A stretch of DNA of 64,000 bases from DSXH01 sp020724325. GTDB taxonomy: Bacteria; Bacteroidota; Ignavibacteria; Ignavibacteriales; Melioribacteraceae. The DNA is taken from contig JBFLYW010000002.1 in NCBI GenBank assembly GCA_040756515.1, forward strand, positions 62,001-126,000, in the 5' to 3' direction. Every line of letters starts with the position of its first letter. The first letter of the stretch is position 1. The notes under the pieces are model-generated. The model worked only from the letters and a program-made list of their open reading frames with translations, did not search any database and was not told where the DNA came from. A program made the translations under genes and the position numbers. This document shows positions 41,180-49,672 of the stretch, piece by piece.

Positions 41180-42679
41180 ATGAACAGTTCATCCATTACA
41201 GAATTAATAAAGAATTATTCTTCCACATTTAATTACAATAAAGAACAGACGGTTATAATTCTGGCTGCCGGACATGGAAAAAGAATAAAGTCGAATACTT
41301 CTAAAATGCTTCACAAAATTTGGGAAATTCCTACCGTAGAGCGTGTTTGTAAAGCTTCCATTGATTCACTTGAAAATGCAAATATTATTATTGTAGTCGG
41401 CATCAAGGCAGAAGATGTTATTAAGACTGTTGGTAAAAAAGATTCTGTAATGTATGCCTATCAGGAAGTTCAGAATGGAACCGGGCATGCCGTTCAAATT
41501 GCATTAAATCTGATTGAAGAAAATAAATATAACGGTACGGTTTATGTCCTTCCCGGGGATATGGGATTGATTGACTGCGAGTCGATAACAAATCTTCAAA
41601 ATTATTTTTCAAATTCTTCAGCAGATATGGTTGTACTTACCGGGATGTTCGAAGGCAAGACTGAAGATAATTATTATGGAAGAGTTATAAGAGTACCGGA
41701 AAAACTTAATGGTAAAAAACAAATTCCATTTGCCGGCAGTGTAATAGAAATTATTGAATATAAAGACTTACTTAAAATGGACGATTCAAAACCTTATAAC
41801 GTTTTTTACAACGGAGTGAAATTTAGTTTTACAAAAAAGGAATTGATTGATAATAGAGAATTCAATTCCGGGGTATATGCTTTTAAGTATAAACCGCTGG
41901 AAAGGTTGATTAAAGAAATCGGAACAAATAATGTACAGAATGAAATCTATTTGACTGACCTGATCTATCTTTTTAATAAAAACAAGTTAAATGTTTCTGC
42001 CACTTCTCCAAAGGATCAATATGTTCTTATGGGTTTCAACAATAAATCTGTTCTTAAAGAAATGGATAATATTGCAAGGAAAATTGTTTACGAAAAAGTA
42101 AAAGATATTGTTGAGATCGATGATCCGAATGATTTTTTTATTGATGAGAGTGTTGTAAGCGAACTAATTGATCTCGATAAAAAAGGAATTCCGCTTGATA
42201 TTAAAATTGGCAAGGGGACTTATGTAGGAAAGGGAGTAAAATTGAATTATAATCTAACTCTAAGAAAAAATGTTATTCTATCGGGAGAAATTGAATTTGG
42301 AAAGTATGTTACAATTAAAGATAATGTACAATTAACATGTTTTTACGGGCAGAAAATTGTAGTGGGAGATAAAACAGAAATTTTTTTCGGTAACATAATT
42401 AAAGGGAACGTAAAAATAGGAAATAACTCTGTAATCGAATCTGGTGTAAGAATAACAGGAAGTGATGAATACCCAGTTAATATCGGCAATAACGTGGTTA
42501 TAAAGGGAGTTTCCTACTTGTTTGGATCGGTCATAGAGAACAATATAAATATTGAACACTCAGTTATTGTAAAGAAAAGAATTTGTAAACCCGAAAACTC
42601 TACACAGGGGATTTATAAGGTAAGATATTACCTTCCCGAAGCTGAAGGTCTTGATGCAATAGAAGAGTTAAAAAAATAA
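41180..42679 (+). CDS. GlmU-like nucleotidyltransferase with left-handed beta-helix
   Basis: 499 aa. N-terminal NTP-transferase domain: 'VIILAAGHGKRIKSNTSKML' (residues about 25-44), 'YQEVQNGTGHAVQIAL', 'VLPGDMGLID' and 'NSGVYAFK'. The C-terminal part has hexapeptide repeats ('IKIGKGTYVGKGVKLNYNLT', 'VKIGNNSVIESGVRI') as in acetyltransferase beta-helices. Longer than E. coli GlmU (456), and the final region diverges, lacking a recognisable GlmU acetyl-CoA end. It likely makes UDP-GlcNAc or another NDP-sugar. Confidence 0.75.
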   Translation: MNSSSITELIKNYSSTFNYNKEQTVIILAAGHGKRIKSNTSKMLHKIWEIPTVERVCKASIDSLENANIIIVVGIKAEDVIKTVGKKDSVMYAYQEVQNGTGHAVQIALNLIEENKYNGTVYVLPGDMGLIDCESITNLQNYFSNSSADMVVLTGMFEGKTEDNYYGRVIRVPEKLNGKKQIPFAGSVIEIIEYKDLLKMDDSKPYNVFYNGVKFSFTKKELIDNREFNSGVYAFKYKPLERLIKEIGTNNVQNEIYLTDLIYLFNKNKLNVSATSPKDQYVLMGFNNKSVLKEMDNIARKIVYEKVKDIVEIDDPNDFFIDESVVSELIDLDKKGIPLDIKIGKGTYVGKGVKLNYNLTLRKNVILSGEIEFGKYVTIKDNVQLTCFYGQKIVVGDKTEIFFGNIIKGNVKIGNNSVIESGVRITGSDEYPVNIGNNVVIKGVSYLFGSVIENNINIEHSVIVKKRICKPENSTQGIYKVRYYLPEAEGLDAIEELKK

Positions 42680-42681
42680 AA

Positions 42682-42708
42682 GGCAGCTTTTAGCCTGTTC
42701 AAGCTGCC
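42682..42708. terminator. Bidirectional terminator between the GlmU-like gene and rpsT
   Basis: GGCAGCTT and AAGCTGCC form a perfect 8-bp stem between two convergent genes. An A-run flanks the left side, giving U-rich RNA for the minus-strand direction. Confidence 0.65.
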
Positions 42709-42729
42709 ATAAAGAAAATTAGTTAATAT

Positions 42730-42993
42730 TTATATTGCAACAGCAAGTTTATTAACGTGTTTTGTAAGTTTCGATTTTTTTCTTGCAGCAGTATTTTTAT
42801 TTATTCTACCTTTTGAAGTCTGTCTATCCAATGTAGCAACTGCAGCTTTTAATAATGCCTCGGCTTGTGCTTTATCCTCGGTTGCATATACTTTCTTTAC
42901 TAATGTTTTAACTTTGGATAGCGCCGCCTTATTTCTTTCGCCTCTTTTTTTGTTCTGTCTAATTCTTTTTTGTGCCGACTTATGATGAGCCAT
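42730..42993 (-). CDS. rpsT: Ribosomal protein S20
   Basis: 87 aa, the usual S20 length. Starts 'MAHHKSAQKRIRQNKKRGER' and continues as long basic helices with 'ATLDRQTSKGRINKNTAARK', the classical S20 signature. Binds 16S rRNA early in 30S assembly. Monocistronic, with a terminator just downstream. Confidence 0.95.
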   Translation of the reverse strand: MAHHKSAQKRIRQNKKRGERNKAALSKVKTLVKKVYATEDKAQAEALLKAAVATLDRQTSKGRINKNTAARKKSKLTKHVNKLAVAI

Positions 42994-43059
42994 TCAAAAT
43001 ACCTTAAATTTTTAAAAAACGTGCGTAAATATACTACTCTAAGTTATTCGAATCAAATA

Positions 43060-43480
43060 ATCGTTTCTCCCTTAAATCATCATTCGTTATTTACTAATTT
43101 ATGAACCCGGAAGAATTCAGAAACGTTATTTCGAGTCCCGCAAAGCGGGATGAGAAGTGTCATTCTGAGGATCCCGACTTTTCGGGAGACGAAGAATCTA
43201 CGAACAGATTCTTCACCTCACTTCGTTCGGCTCAGAATGACAGTACACCTTATACGCTATCATTCTGAGGAGCGAAACGACAAGCGATATTTTTTAGAGG
43301 TTACAATCAGTTACATCTGTTAAATCTGTGTGCCATTTACTCTCCTGATAGCACACAGATCGAACGGATTAAACTGATAGAAGCAGATTAAAAAAAATCA
43401 GTTCCAATCTGTTTTAATCAGTTAAATCTGTGTGCCATTTACTCTCCTGATAGCACACAGATCGAGCAGATCAAACTGAC
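43060..43480. repeat. Intergenic palindromic repeats between rpsT and queE
   Basis: 43130-43250 contains a large palindromic segment ('GAATCTACGAACAGATTC' plus 'CATTCTGAG'/'CTCAGAATG' arms). 43305-43470 contains about 1.6 units of the 'AAATCTGTGTGCCATTTACT' repeat found as an array at 55.9 kb. No gene is visible. Confidence 0.7.
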
Positions 43481-43590
43481 CGTCAAAACTATTTCATTAT
43501 TGTTAAATGTATTTGATTGGCTGTTAATTTGATTGGTTAAAAAAAGTCTTGTTATCTTTACGCTACACATTTGAAAGCGAAAGAAAAAGA

Positions 43591-44229
43591 TTGTTAAAAG
43601 TAAATGAAATATATTATTCTATTCAGGGCGAAAGCTCTAAAGCCGGGCTTCCGTGTGTATTTGTTCGGCTTACTTATTGTAATCTTAGATGCTCTTACTG
43701 CGATACCGAATATGCTTTTTATGAAGGTGAAGAAAAAACTATTGAAGAAATTATTGCAGAAGTAAAGAAGTTTAACTGCAATCTTATTGAGATAACCGGC
43801 GGCGAGCCTCTTGTTCAAAGTGAATCGATTGAATTAATGACAAAACTTTGCGACGAAGGATTTGAAGTAATGATAGAAACCGGCGGAAGTCTTCCGATTA
43901 AAGATATTGATAAGAGAGTAATGATAATTATGGATCTGAAATGCCCTTCGAGTAAAATGATGAAAAAGAATTTATATCAGAATATTGATTACATAAAGAA
44001 GATCGATGAAATAAAATTTGTAATAGGCAGCAGAAAAGATTACGACTGGTCCAAAGAAATAGTTGATACGTATAGGTTAAATGATAAATGCTCCGTGCTC
44101 TTTTCGGTGGTATTTGGACAATTAGAACCCGTTCAACTGATCAATTGGATTCTTGAAGACCGGCTAAAAGTCCGATTCCAATTACAAATTCATAAAATAA
44201 TCTGGCATCCGGAAACAAAAGGTGTATAA
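43591..44229 (+). CDS. queE: 7-carboxy-7-deazaguanine synthase
   Basis: 212 aa from TTG 43591, where the conserved N-terminus ('LKVNEIYYSIQGESS') begins; no in-frame ATG exists. Upstream is AG-rich. The radical-SAM cluster 'CNLRCSYCDTEYAF' has the CX3CX2C cysteines; 'EITGGEPLVQ' and 'ETGGSLPI' are further radical-SAM/QueE motifs. Converts 6-carboxytetrahydropterin to CDG in the preQ0/queuosine pathway. Directly overlaps queD. Confidence 0.9.
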   Translation: MLKVNEIYYSIQGESSKAGLPCVFVRLTYCNLRCSYCDTEYAFYEGEEKTIEEIIAEVKKFNCNLIEITGGEPLVQSESIELMTKLCDEGFEVMIETGGSLPIKDIDKRVMIIMDLKCPSSKMMKKNLYQNIDYIKKIDEIKFVIGSRKDYDWSKEIVDTYRLNDKCSVLFSVVFGQLEPVQLINWILEDRLKVRFQLQIHKIIWHPETKGV

Positions 44230-44642
44230 TGAAAATTGCAAAAGAATTTAAGTGGGAAATGGGTCATAGACTGCCTTTCCACCAAGGTAAATGCAGAAAT
44301 CTGCATGGTCATTCATACCGTTGTATAATCGAACTTACCGGTAAGCCGGATAAAAATGGAATGCTGCTCGATTACTATGAATTAAAGAAAATTGTAGATC
44401 CCATAATTGATAAAATGGATCATTCGTTTATGGTATATGAAATGGATAAGGAGTTAATTGAAGTACTTGATAAACTTGGGTCTAATAAATTAGTTGTTAA
44501 TTTTGAATCCACAGCAGAAAATATTTGTTTCTATTTGCTAAGCGAAATAAAAAATTCATCTTTTCCGGTTAATGTTGAAGCTGTAAAAGTGAGAGTTTTG
44601 GAAACAGATAATACTTATGCCGAAGAGGAAATCAAGCTTTAG
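44229..44642 (+). CDS. queD: 6-carboxytetrahydropterin synthase
   Basis: 137 aa. PTPS fold: zinc His residues in 'MGHRLPFHQG' and 'CRNLHGHSYRC', catalytic Cys in 'GKCRNLHGH', 'DHSFMV' and the C-terminal 'VLETDNTYAEEE'. It makes the QueE substrate from dihydroneopterin triphosphate. Starts on the queE stop (TAATG), so the pair is co-translated. Confidence 0.92.
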   Translation: MKIAKEFKWEMGHRLPFHQGKCRNLHGHSYRCIIELTGKPDKNGMLLDYYELKKIVDPIIDKMDHSFMVYEMDKELIEVLDKLGSNKLVVNFESTAENICFYLLSEIKNSSFPVNVEAVKVRVLETDNTYAEEEIKL

Positions 44643-45382
44643 CAAGATTTAAGTTTACTTGCTTCTTCTAATATCCGAGGAATAATTTCTCCGGACTTAC
44701 CAAAAATTGAATAATCAGCGTAGTTGGATAATTCCGTAGGTTCAATATTAATTTCTACAATATAGGACCCGGCACGTTTAGCATTTAACGGAATATAGGC
44801 AGCAGGATAGACTACAGCCGATGTGCCGGCAACAAAACAGATGTCGCTCTGCTTGGCAGCCGTTTCTCCGCCGTTAAATTCTTTTTGCGGAAGGAACTCG
44901 CCAAACCATACAACATCGGGTCTAATAAGCCCGTTACATTTTTTACAATGAGGAACACCACTGGTTTTTTCTTGGTCGCTTAAATCGTAATATTGTTTGC
45001 AATCGATGCAGAAGTTTCTTTCAATATTACCATGCAGCTCAAAGATTTTTTTTGAACCAGCTCTTCTATGCAAATTGTCGATATTCTGTGTAACAACGGT
45101 TACATCATAATATTTTTCTAAACCGGCAATTGCAAGATGACCGGCATTAGGTTTAGTATTGTGTACAATTTCCCGTCTGTGCTGATACCACTCCCAAACA
45201 AGATCGGGATTCTGCATAAACGCATTAAAGTTTGCTAATTCTTCTGGTTTCATTTTATTCCAGATACCATCCTTACCGCGAAATGTTGCTATTCCACTTT
45301 CTGCGGATATTCCCGCTCCGGTAAAAAACACTAACCTTTTAGAAGTTTTTAGTTTTTCTGTAAATTCTTGTTTGAAAGTCAT
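44639..45382 (-). CDS. cobB: NAD-dependent protein deacylase (sirtuin)
   Basis: 247 aa. Rossmann 'FFTGAGISAESGIATFRGKD' (residues 19-38), 'TQNIDNLHRRAGS' and the catalytic His117 in 'ELHGNI'. The zinc ribbon has four Cys ('CIDC...CKKC'). Tyr66 and Arg69 in 'WYQHRRE' are the YxxR pair that lets class III sirtuins remove succinyl/malonyl groups. Convergent with queD, overlapping by 4 bases. Confidence 0.92.
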   Translation of the reverse strand: MTFKQEFTEKLKTSKRLVFFTGAGISAESGIATFRGKDGIWNKMKPEELANFNAFMQNPDLVWEWYQHRREIVHNTKPNAGHLAIAGLEKYYDVTVVTQNIDNLHRRAGSKKIFELHGNIERNFCIDCKQYYDLSDQEKTSGVPHCKKCNGLIRPDVVWFGEFLPQKEFNGGETAAKQSDICFVAGTSAVVYPAAYIPLNAKRAGSYIVEINIEPTELSNYADYSIFGKSGEIIPRILEEASKLKSC

Positions 45383-45398
45383 ATTAAAAATTGGCGGA

Positions 45399-45433
45399 GC
45401 AGAATTTCTGAAACCGGCTTTCAGAAATTCTGC
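45399..45433. terminator. Perfect 15-bp hairpin between sirtuin and TPR genes
   Basis: GCAGAATTTCTGAAA (45399-45413) and TTTCAGAAATTCTGC (45419-45433) with loop CCGGC. On the minus strand it follows the TPR gene and is followed by ATTTTTAA after about eight bases, so it is a plausible terminator or mRNA stabiliser. Confidence 0.6.
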
Positions 45434-45450
45434 ATCGCATTTATTAATGG

Positions 45451-46227
45451 TTATTCATTTTTAATTTGGTTTAAGGTTTGTTTTGCTTCAGCTTTTCTTT
45501 TTTCATCATCCTGATGGGCATTTTCAATTGTTAATGCTTTATTCAACATATCGCGAGCAGTTTTAAAATCATCTTCGCGGATTAGTGAATTAGCAAAATC
45601 AACATAAAACATAACATAGTTAGGATAAATTTCAATTGCTTTCTTATATTCTTTAATGGCAATTTCGTTATCAGCCCATCCTAATCCTAATATTGAACGA
45701 GCAGGTTTCCATTTTTCGCTTGTCTTTGCATGAGTTCTGGCAAGAACATAATGAGCAACGCCCATAGCAAAGTTATCGCCGTTATTAAGTTGAATTGCTT
45801 TTTCAACATCTGCTCTTACGGAGTTAACAACACCGGCAACAGAAAAAACTCCTTTAAAGAGGGCAATTTTACCATTTGCGATTGCACGCCGTAAGTAACT
45901 TATAGTTTTGTTCTGTTCAAGCTTAATGGCTTTTTCGGCATAATCCAAAGCTTTCTGATAGGTTGCCAATTGGGCATCTTCCTGATCAGATGTACTGGCT
46001 GGCATTTTATCGCCAATGTCTATATAAGTTCTACTTAAGCGCCATATAACTTCCCAATTATCCGATGCTTGCTTCTCGGCTTTAAGTAATGTTTCCAGTG
46101 CTTTTTCATTGTTAAACTGGGAATAATATTTATCGCACTCATCAATTAATTGTTGAACTGATTGAGCAGAAATGTAACTGCCGAAGAGGAAGATAAATGG
46201 AAAGATTAAACATTGGGTTTTTTTCAT
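45451..46227 (-). CDS. Exported TPR protein
   Basis: 258 aa. Signal peptide 'CLIFPFIFLFGSYISAQS', then TPR-like helix pairs: 'EKALETLLKAEKQASDNWEV', 'ALDYAEKAIKLEQNKTISYL', 'IAIKEYKKAIEIYPNYVMFY' and 'RDMLNKALTIENAHQD'. It resembles the Bacteroidota family of periplasmic tetratricopeptide proteins with an 'L..A..NGKIALFKGVF..A' insert. Likely a scaffold; partner unknown. Confidence 0.75.
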   Translation of the reverse strand: MKKTQCLIFPFIFLFGSYISAQSVQQLIDECDKYYSQFNNEKALETLLKAEKQASDNWEVIWRLSRTYIDIGDKMPASTSDQEDAQLATYQKALDYAEKAIKLEQNKTISYLRRAIANGKIALFKGVFSVAGVVNSVRADVEKAIQLNNGDNFAMGVAHYVLARTHAKTSEKWKPARSILGLGWADNEIAIKEYKKAIEIYPNYVMFYVDFANSLIREDDFKTARDMLNKALTIENAHQDDEKRKAEAKQTLNQIKNE

Positions 46228-46253
46228 AAGTTGTTTCCTCTGATGTTGATTAA

Positions 46254-47231
46254 TTAATCGTTTTCTTCTTCCCCCTTAAAACTATCGGGTATATAAAGAG
46301 AAGTATTAGCAAGCTGAAGAAACCGCGTCCATTTGCCGCCTCTGTTTCTGTCTGACTCAATTGCATATTTATATGCATTTGTTTTCGCACTTAACTCGTC
46401 TGCCTGATATAAAACAATGGCTTCTAAAGTACGTGGTTCAACAGGTGAAGCAAATTCTAATTTGCCCTGATGGCTCAATACCAAATGCAAAAGCTGGGTT
46501 TTTAATTCGTCCGGGAAAGATGGTATTTGAGATGCAGCTTTTTCAATTTCGATGGCGCTTAAAACTATATGACCAATCAGTTTTCCTTTGTCAGAATAGT
46601 CGAACGTGTTACTGTAGGTTAGTTCTTCGGTTTTGCCAAAATCGTGCAGTAAAGCACCTGTAATTAATAAATCCCTGTCAATTTCAGGATGGATAGAACT
46701 CATTAAGTTGCAAATCCTTATTATCTCGAGCGTGTGCTCAAGGAGTCCGTGCAGATAGGAATGATGCCACGATTTACCAGCCGGGGCTCTGCAGAATTTT
46801 TCAAAATTATCGCCGCTTAATATTTTTTTGATAAGTGATTGAAGGAAAGGATTGGCTACAGAACCGATTGCCGAATTTAATTCATCAATCATTTCATTAA
46901 GAGGTCGAACCGACCCTGGCAGGAAATCATCACTTGAAACATTATCTGTTTCATTAGCAAGCCGAATTTTTTCAACTCTTATTTGTAAAGAACCGTTAAA
47001 CTCTTCCAATAATCCTGCAACTTTTACAACAGCCCCTTCTTTAATTGTATCAACGATCTCTTCAATTTTATTCCATACTTTTGCAGGAAGAAGGGCAGAT
47101 TTATCTCGCAGCTCAAGATTAATAAACGGTTTGCCGTTCTTAGTAGTTTTTACTTCAAATTTTGTTACCAAGAGGAAAGCAGTAAATTCATCACCAATCT
47201 TTAGCTCATTCAATCTTTTCTGATTTAACAT
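46254..47231 (-). CDS. YhaM-like 3'-5' exoribonuclease (OB + HD)
   Basis: 325 aa. An N-terminal OB fold ('AFLLVTKFEVKTTKNGKPFI...LPAKVW') is joined to an HD phosphohydrolase domain with 'WHHSYLHGLLEHTLEI' and 'ITGALLHDFGK' (metal His/Asp). The length matches Bacillus YhaM/Cbf1. It degrades RNA or ssDNA 3' to 5'. 'FASPVEPRTLEAIVLYQADE' includes the last conserved Asp. Confidence 0.85.
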   Translation of the reverse strand: MLNQKRLNELKIGDEFTAFLLVTKFEVKTTKNGKPFINLELRDKSALLPAKVWNKIEEIVDTIKEGAVVKVAGLLEEFNGSLQIRVEKIRLANETDNVSSDDFLPGSVRPLNEMIDELNSAIGSVANPFLQSLIKKILSGDNFEKFCRAPAGKSWHHSYLHGLLEHTLEIIRICNLMSSIHPEIDRDLLITGALLHDFGKTEELTYSNTFDYSDKGKLIGHIVLSAIEIEKAASQIPSFPDELKTQLLHLVLSHQGKLEFASPVEPRTLEAIVLYQADELSAKTNAYKYAIESDRNRGGKWTRFLQLANTSLYIPDSFKGEEEND

Positions 47232-47293
47232 AAACTGTGTTTTTGTATTCTAAGTTGACTTCAATTTATTAAAAAAAACATGAATGGCAAAGG

Positions 47294-47818
47294 TTAGTTT
47301 TCTATTATTTTTAGCATGCTGCTATCCGGAAGTCTAACCAGAACAGATCGTTTTAGCAGATCGATCGATACAGCTAAATGTTTTTCCCCTTCTCTAAATT
47401 CAGTTACCACTCCAATAACATCCCGGAAAGGACCATCTAAAATCTTTACTCTTTGACCCACTTCAATTTTATTTGAAACAAATACTTCCGGCTTTTCAGT
47501 TAATATTTTCTTAAGATTTTCTATTTGCCAGTCGGGAATAATTGACGGTTTTCCGTTAAAGCAAACCGTTTTAATAATTGAAGGAGATTTTAGGCAGTTT
47601 ATTCTTCCGTACTCATCTGCAAGTACAAACAAATAATTTTTAAATAGCGGTTCTTCAACTTTCTTTTTTCTATCGCTCCAGCGTTTTTCAACTATAATTG
47701 TTGGAAGGTAAACTTCAGCCGTTAGATTTCTTATTTGCTCAAGAGCTTTGTATTCATGCCGTGGTTTGGTATATAGTGCAAACCAGTGTTTTTCTTTGCT
47801 TATGAAAGGATTTATCAT
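47294..47818 (-). CDS. NusG-family transcription factor (UpxY/RfaH-like)
   Basis: 174 aa. NGN domain 'HWFALYTKPRHEYKALEQIR' then 'PLFKNYLFVLADEYGR'; KOW part 'VGQRVKILDGPFRDVIGVVT'. Compared with general NusG it lacks acidic linker inserts, matching the specialised paralogues that antiterminate capsule/LPS operons. The surface-sugar operon 9 kb away could be a target, but that is inference. Confidence 0.82.
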   Translation of the reverse strand: MINPFISKEKHWFALYTKPRHEYKALEQIRNLTAEVYLPTIIVEKRWSDRKKKVEEPLFKNYLFVLADEYGRINCLKSPSIIKTVCFNGKPSIIPDWQIENLKKILTEKPEVFVSNKIEVGQRVKILDGPFRDVIGVVTEFREGEKHLAVSIDLLKRSVLVRLPDSSMLKIIEN

Positions 47819-47849
47819 TTTACCGTAATCTATTAGTTGTTAAAAGAAT

Positions 47850-49337
47850 TTAGAAAATACATTCTTTTATAGTTTCGAGTAATAAGTTAGAGTTAATCGG
47901 TTTCGGAATTATTTTGTCAACACCTAAACGGGAATAGACTTTAGATATTTCGTCATTAAGTTTGGCAGAAACAACAATCACAGGAATTGAAATGCTTGAT
48001 TCACGTTTTTTAAGAGCTTCAACAAGTTGAATTCCGTTCATTAACGGCATATCGTGATCTGTAATTACTATTGTAGGAAGAATTTCTTTTAATGCGCTTA
48101 TAGCTTCGTATCCGTTATCAACAGTTCTTATTTCGAAATTTTTAAGATTATCCTCAATCACCTTTTTATACAGCGATCGTACGGCTTTATCGTCTTCAAC
48201 TATAAGAATACAATTTTTTGCCTCGGGAATAGTAAAGTGAAATTCACTTCCTTCTCCTACTTTAGAATAAAACCAAACCTGTCCGCCGTGTTTATCTATA
48301 ATTTCTTTCATTAGTGTAAGACCAAGCCCGCTTCCTTTCTCGCCGTTAGTGCCGACAAGAGAAAATTTCTGGTCAATTCTGAAAAGTTTGTTCTGGTTTT
48401 CTTCTGCAATTCCTAATCCTTCGTCGCGTACAATTATTTCAATCATGCCGTCTTTAAATCTCTGGGATTGAATTGAAATCTCTTTTCCTTCAGGAGAGTA
48501 TTTAATTGCATTGCTTGTAAGATTCATAATTGCCTGACCAATCAACCGTTCATCGGCGTTCATAAAAAGTTCTGCAGGGATATCGAATTTAATATCAATA
48601 TTTTTTCTTACTGCATCACCTGTAAGAGGAGTAATTGCATTAGCAACAGCCGATTTAACATTAAGCCGCTGTGGTTCAACCTTTATTCTTCCGGTTTGGA
48701 GTCTCGACCAATCGAGCAGACAATTAATTAGGTTCAGCTGTGTTTTTGATGCATCATAAATGTATTTAAGATATTCGAGTTTTTCATCTTCAGAAAGGTC
48801 TTCTTCATTCAGTAAAATTTCGGAGAATCCGAGTAATGTTGTAAATGGTGCACGAAGATCATGGGAAACTATTGAAATAAATTTATCCTTAGCTGAATTT
48901 AATTCTCTTAATGCAGTATTCGATTTTTCAATTTCTGCTTCTTTCTCTTTCAAGTAAGTTATATCTATAACAGTACTTCTTCTTTCTACAATTTCGCCAT
49001 CCGTATCACGTACAACTTTTAAATTCTCATGAAGCCATTTTCTACCGTCAGATTTAGAATTGATCTTAAAAAAGAATTCTGCGTATTCTAGTGATGAGTT
49101 GCTTTCGAATTTAGTAAGATTTTTTTTGAATGAACCGAGTTCTTCTTCGCATACAAGAGAATAATACTTTTCCGGAAAATTATTTATCTCGTCGGCTGAG
49201 TAACCTGTAATATTAAGTACCGAATCCGAGAAGAAATTATTTCTACCGCCATTTTTGTAGATGATTGATATGAAGATATTTTTAAAACCTTCACACATTA
49301 TTGATAGATGCCGAAAGCTCGAATTATCTTTTTCCAT
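47850..49337 (-). CDS. Hybrid PAS histidine kinase with C-terminal receiver
   Basis: 495 aa from ATG 49337 (AGGG upstream); a TTG at 49367 is in frame. Order: PAS (about 20-130), HisKA with 'FISIVSHDLRAPFTTLLGFS', HATPase with 'IGQAIMNLTSNAIKYSPEGK' and 'GSGLGLTLMKEIIDKHGG', then a receiver 'CILIVEDDKAVRSL...ITDHDMPLMNGIQL'. Soluble. A hybrid normally passes phosphate to an unlinked Hpt. Stands alone upstream of the big repeat array. Confidence 0.87.
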   Translation of the reverse strand: MEKDNSSFRHLSIMCEGFKNIFISIIYKNGGRNNFFSDSVLNITGYSADEINNFPEKYYSLVCEEELGSFKKNLTKFESNSSLEYAEFFFKINSKSDGRKWLHENLKVVRDTDGEIVERRSTVIDITYLKEKEAEIEKSNTALRELNSAKDKFISIVSHDLRAPFTTLLGFSEILLNEEDLSEDEKLEYLKYIYDASKTQLNLINCLLDWSRLQTGRIKVEPQRLNVKSAVANAITPLTGDAVRKNIDIKFDIPAELFMNADERLIGQAIMNLTSNAIKYSPEGKEISIQSQRFKDGMIEIIVRDEGLGIAEENQNKLFRIDQKFSLVGTNGEKGSGLGLTLMKEIIDKHGGQVWFYSKVGEGSEFHFTIPEAKNCILIVEDDKAVRSLYKKVIEDNLKNFEIRTVDNGYEAISALKEILPTIVITDHDMPLMNGIQLVEALKKRESSISIPVIVVSAKLNDEISKVYSRLGVDKIIPKPINSNLLLETIKECIF

Positions 49338-49514
49338 AGCCCTAAAGACAGGTGAGATACTTGCCAAAAATAGTAAAAAGATGTTAATACTGCTTATTTT
49401 AATTCAGCAATTTTATTTAAGAACTTATTTACAATGTGTATTAAAAGGCAGTTATTATCAAAATTTATTTAAGAAATGAGAACGCTAAATTCTTACTAAA
49501 AAAATGTAGTATAG

Positions 49515-49672
49515 TCGGGATAAAACTATAGAGTAGTAACCTCTGGAAAATATCGCTTCTCATTTCTCAGTCACTTCGTTCCCTCGAAATAACATTTCTC
49601 AGTCACTTCACTCCTTCGAAATGACATTTCGAGCCCGTAAATCAGTTGACGGGGTCGGGGGAGCCGAACCTA
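49515..49672. repeat. Left flank of the array: repeats with Cys/Phe-rich palindromes
   Basis: Contains 'AACCTCTGGAAAATATCGCT', the inverse of the segment that ends the 39.4 and 56.7 kb repeat clusters, and two copies of 'CATTTCTCAGTCACTTC'. The rest of the gap, 49338-49514, is AT-rich with nothing recognised. Confidence 0.6.
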
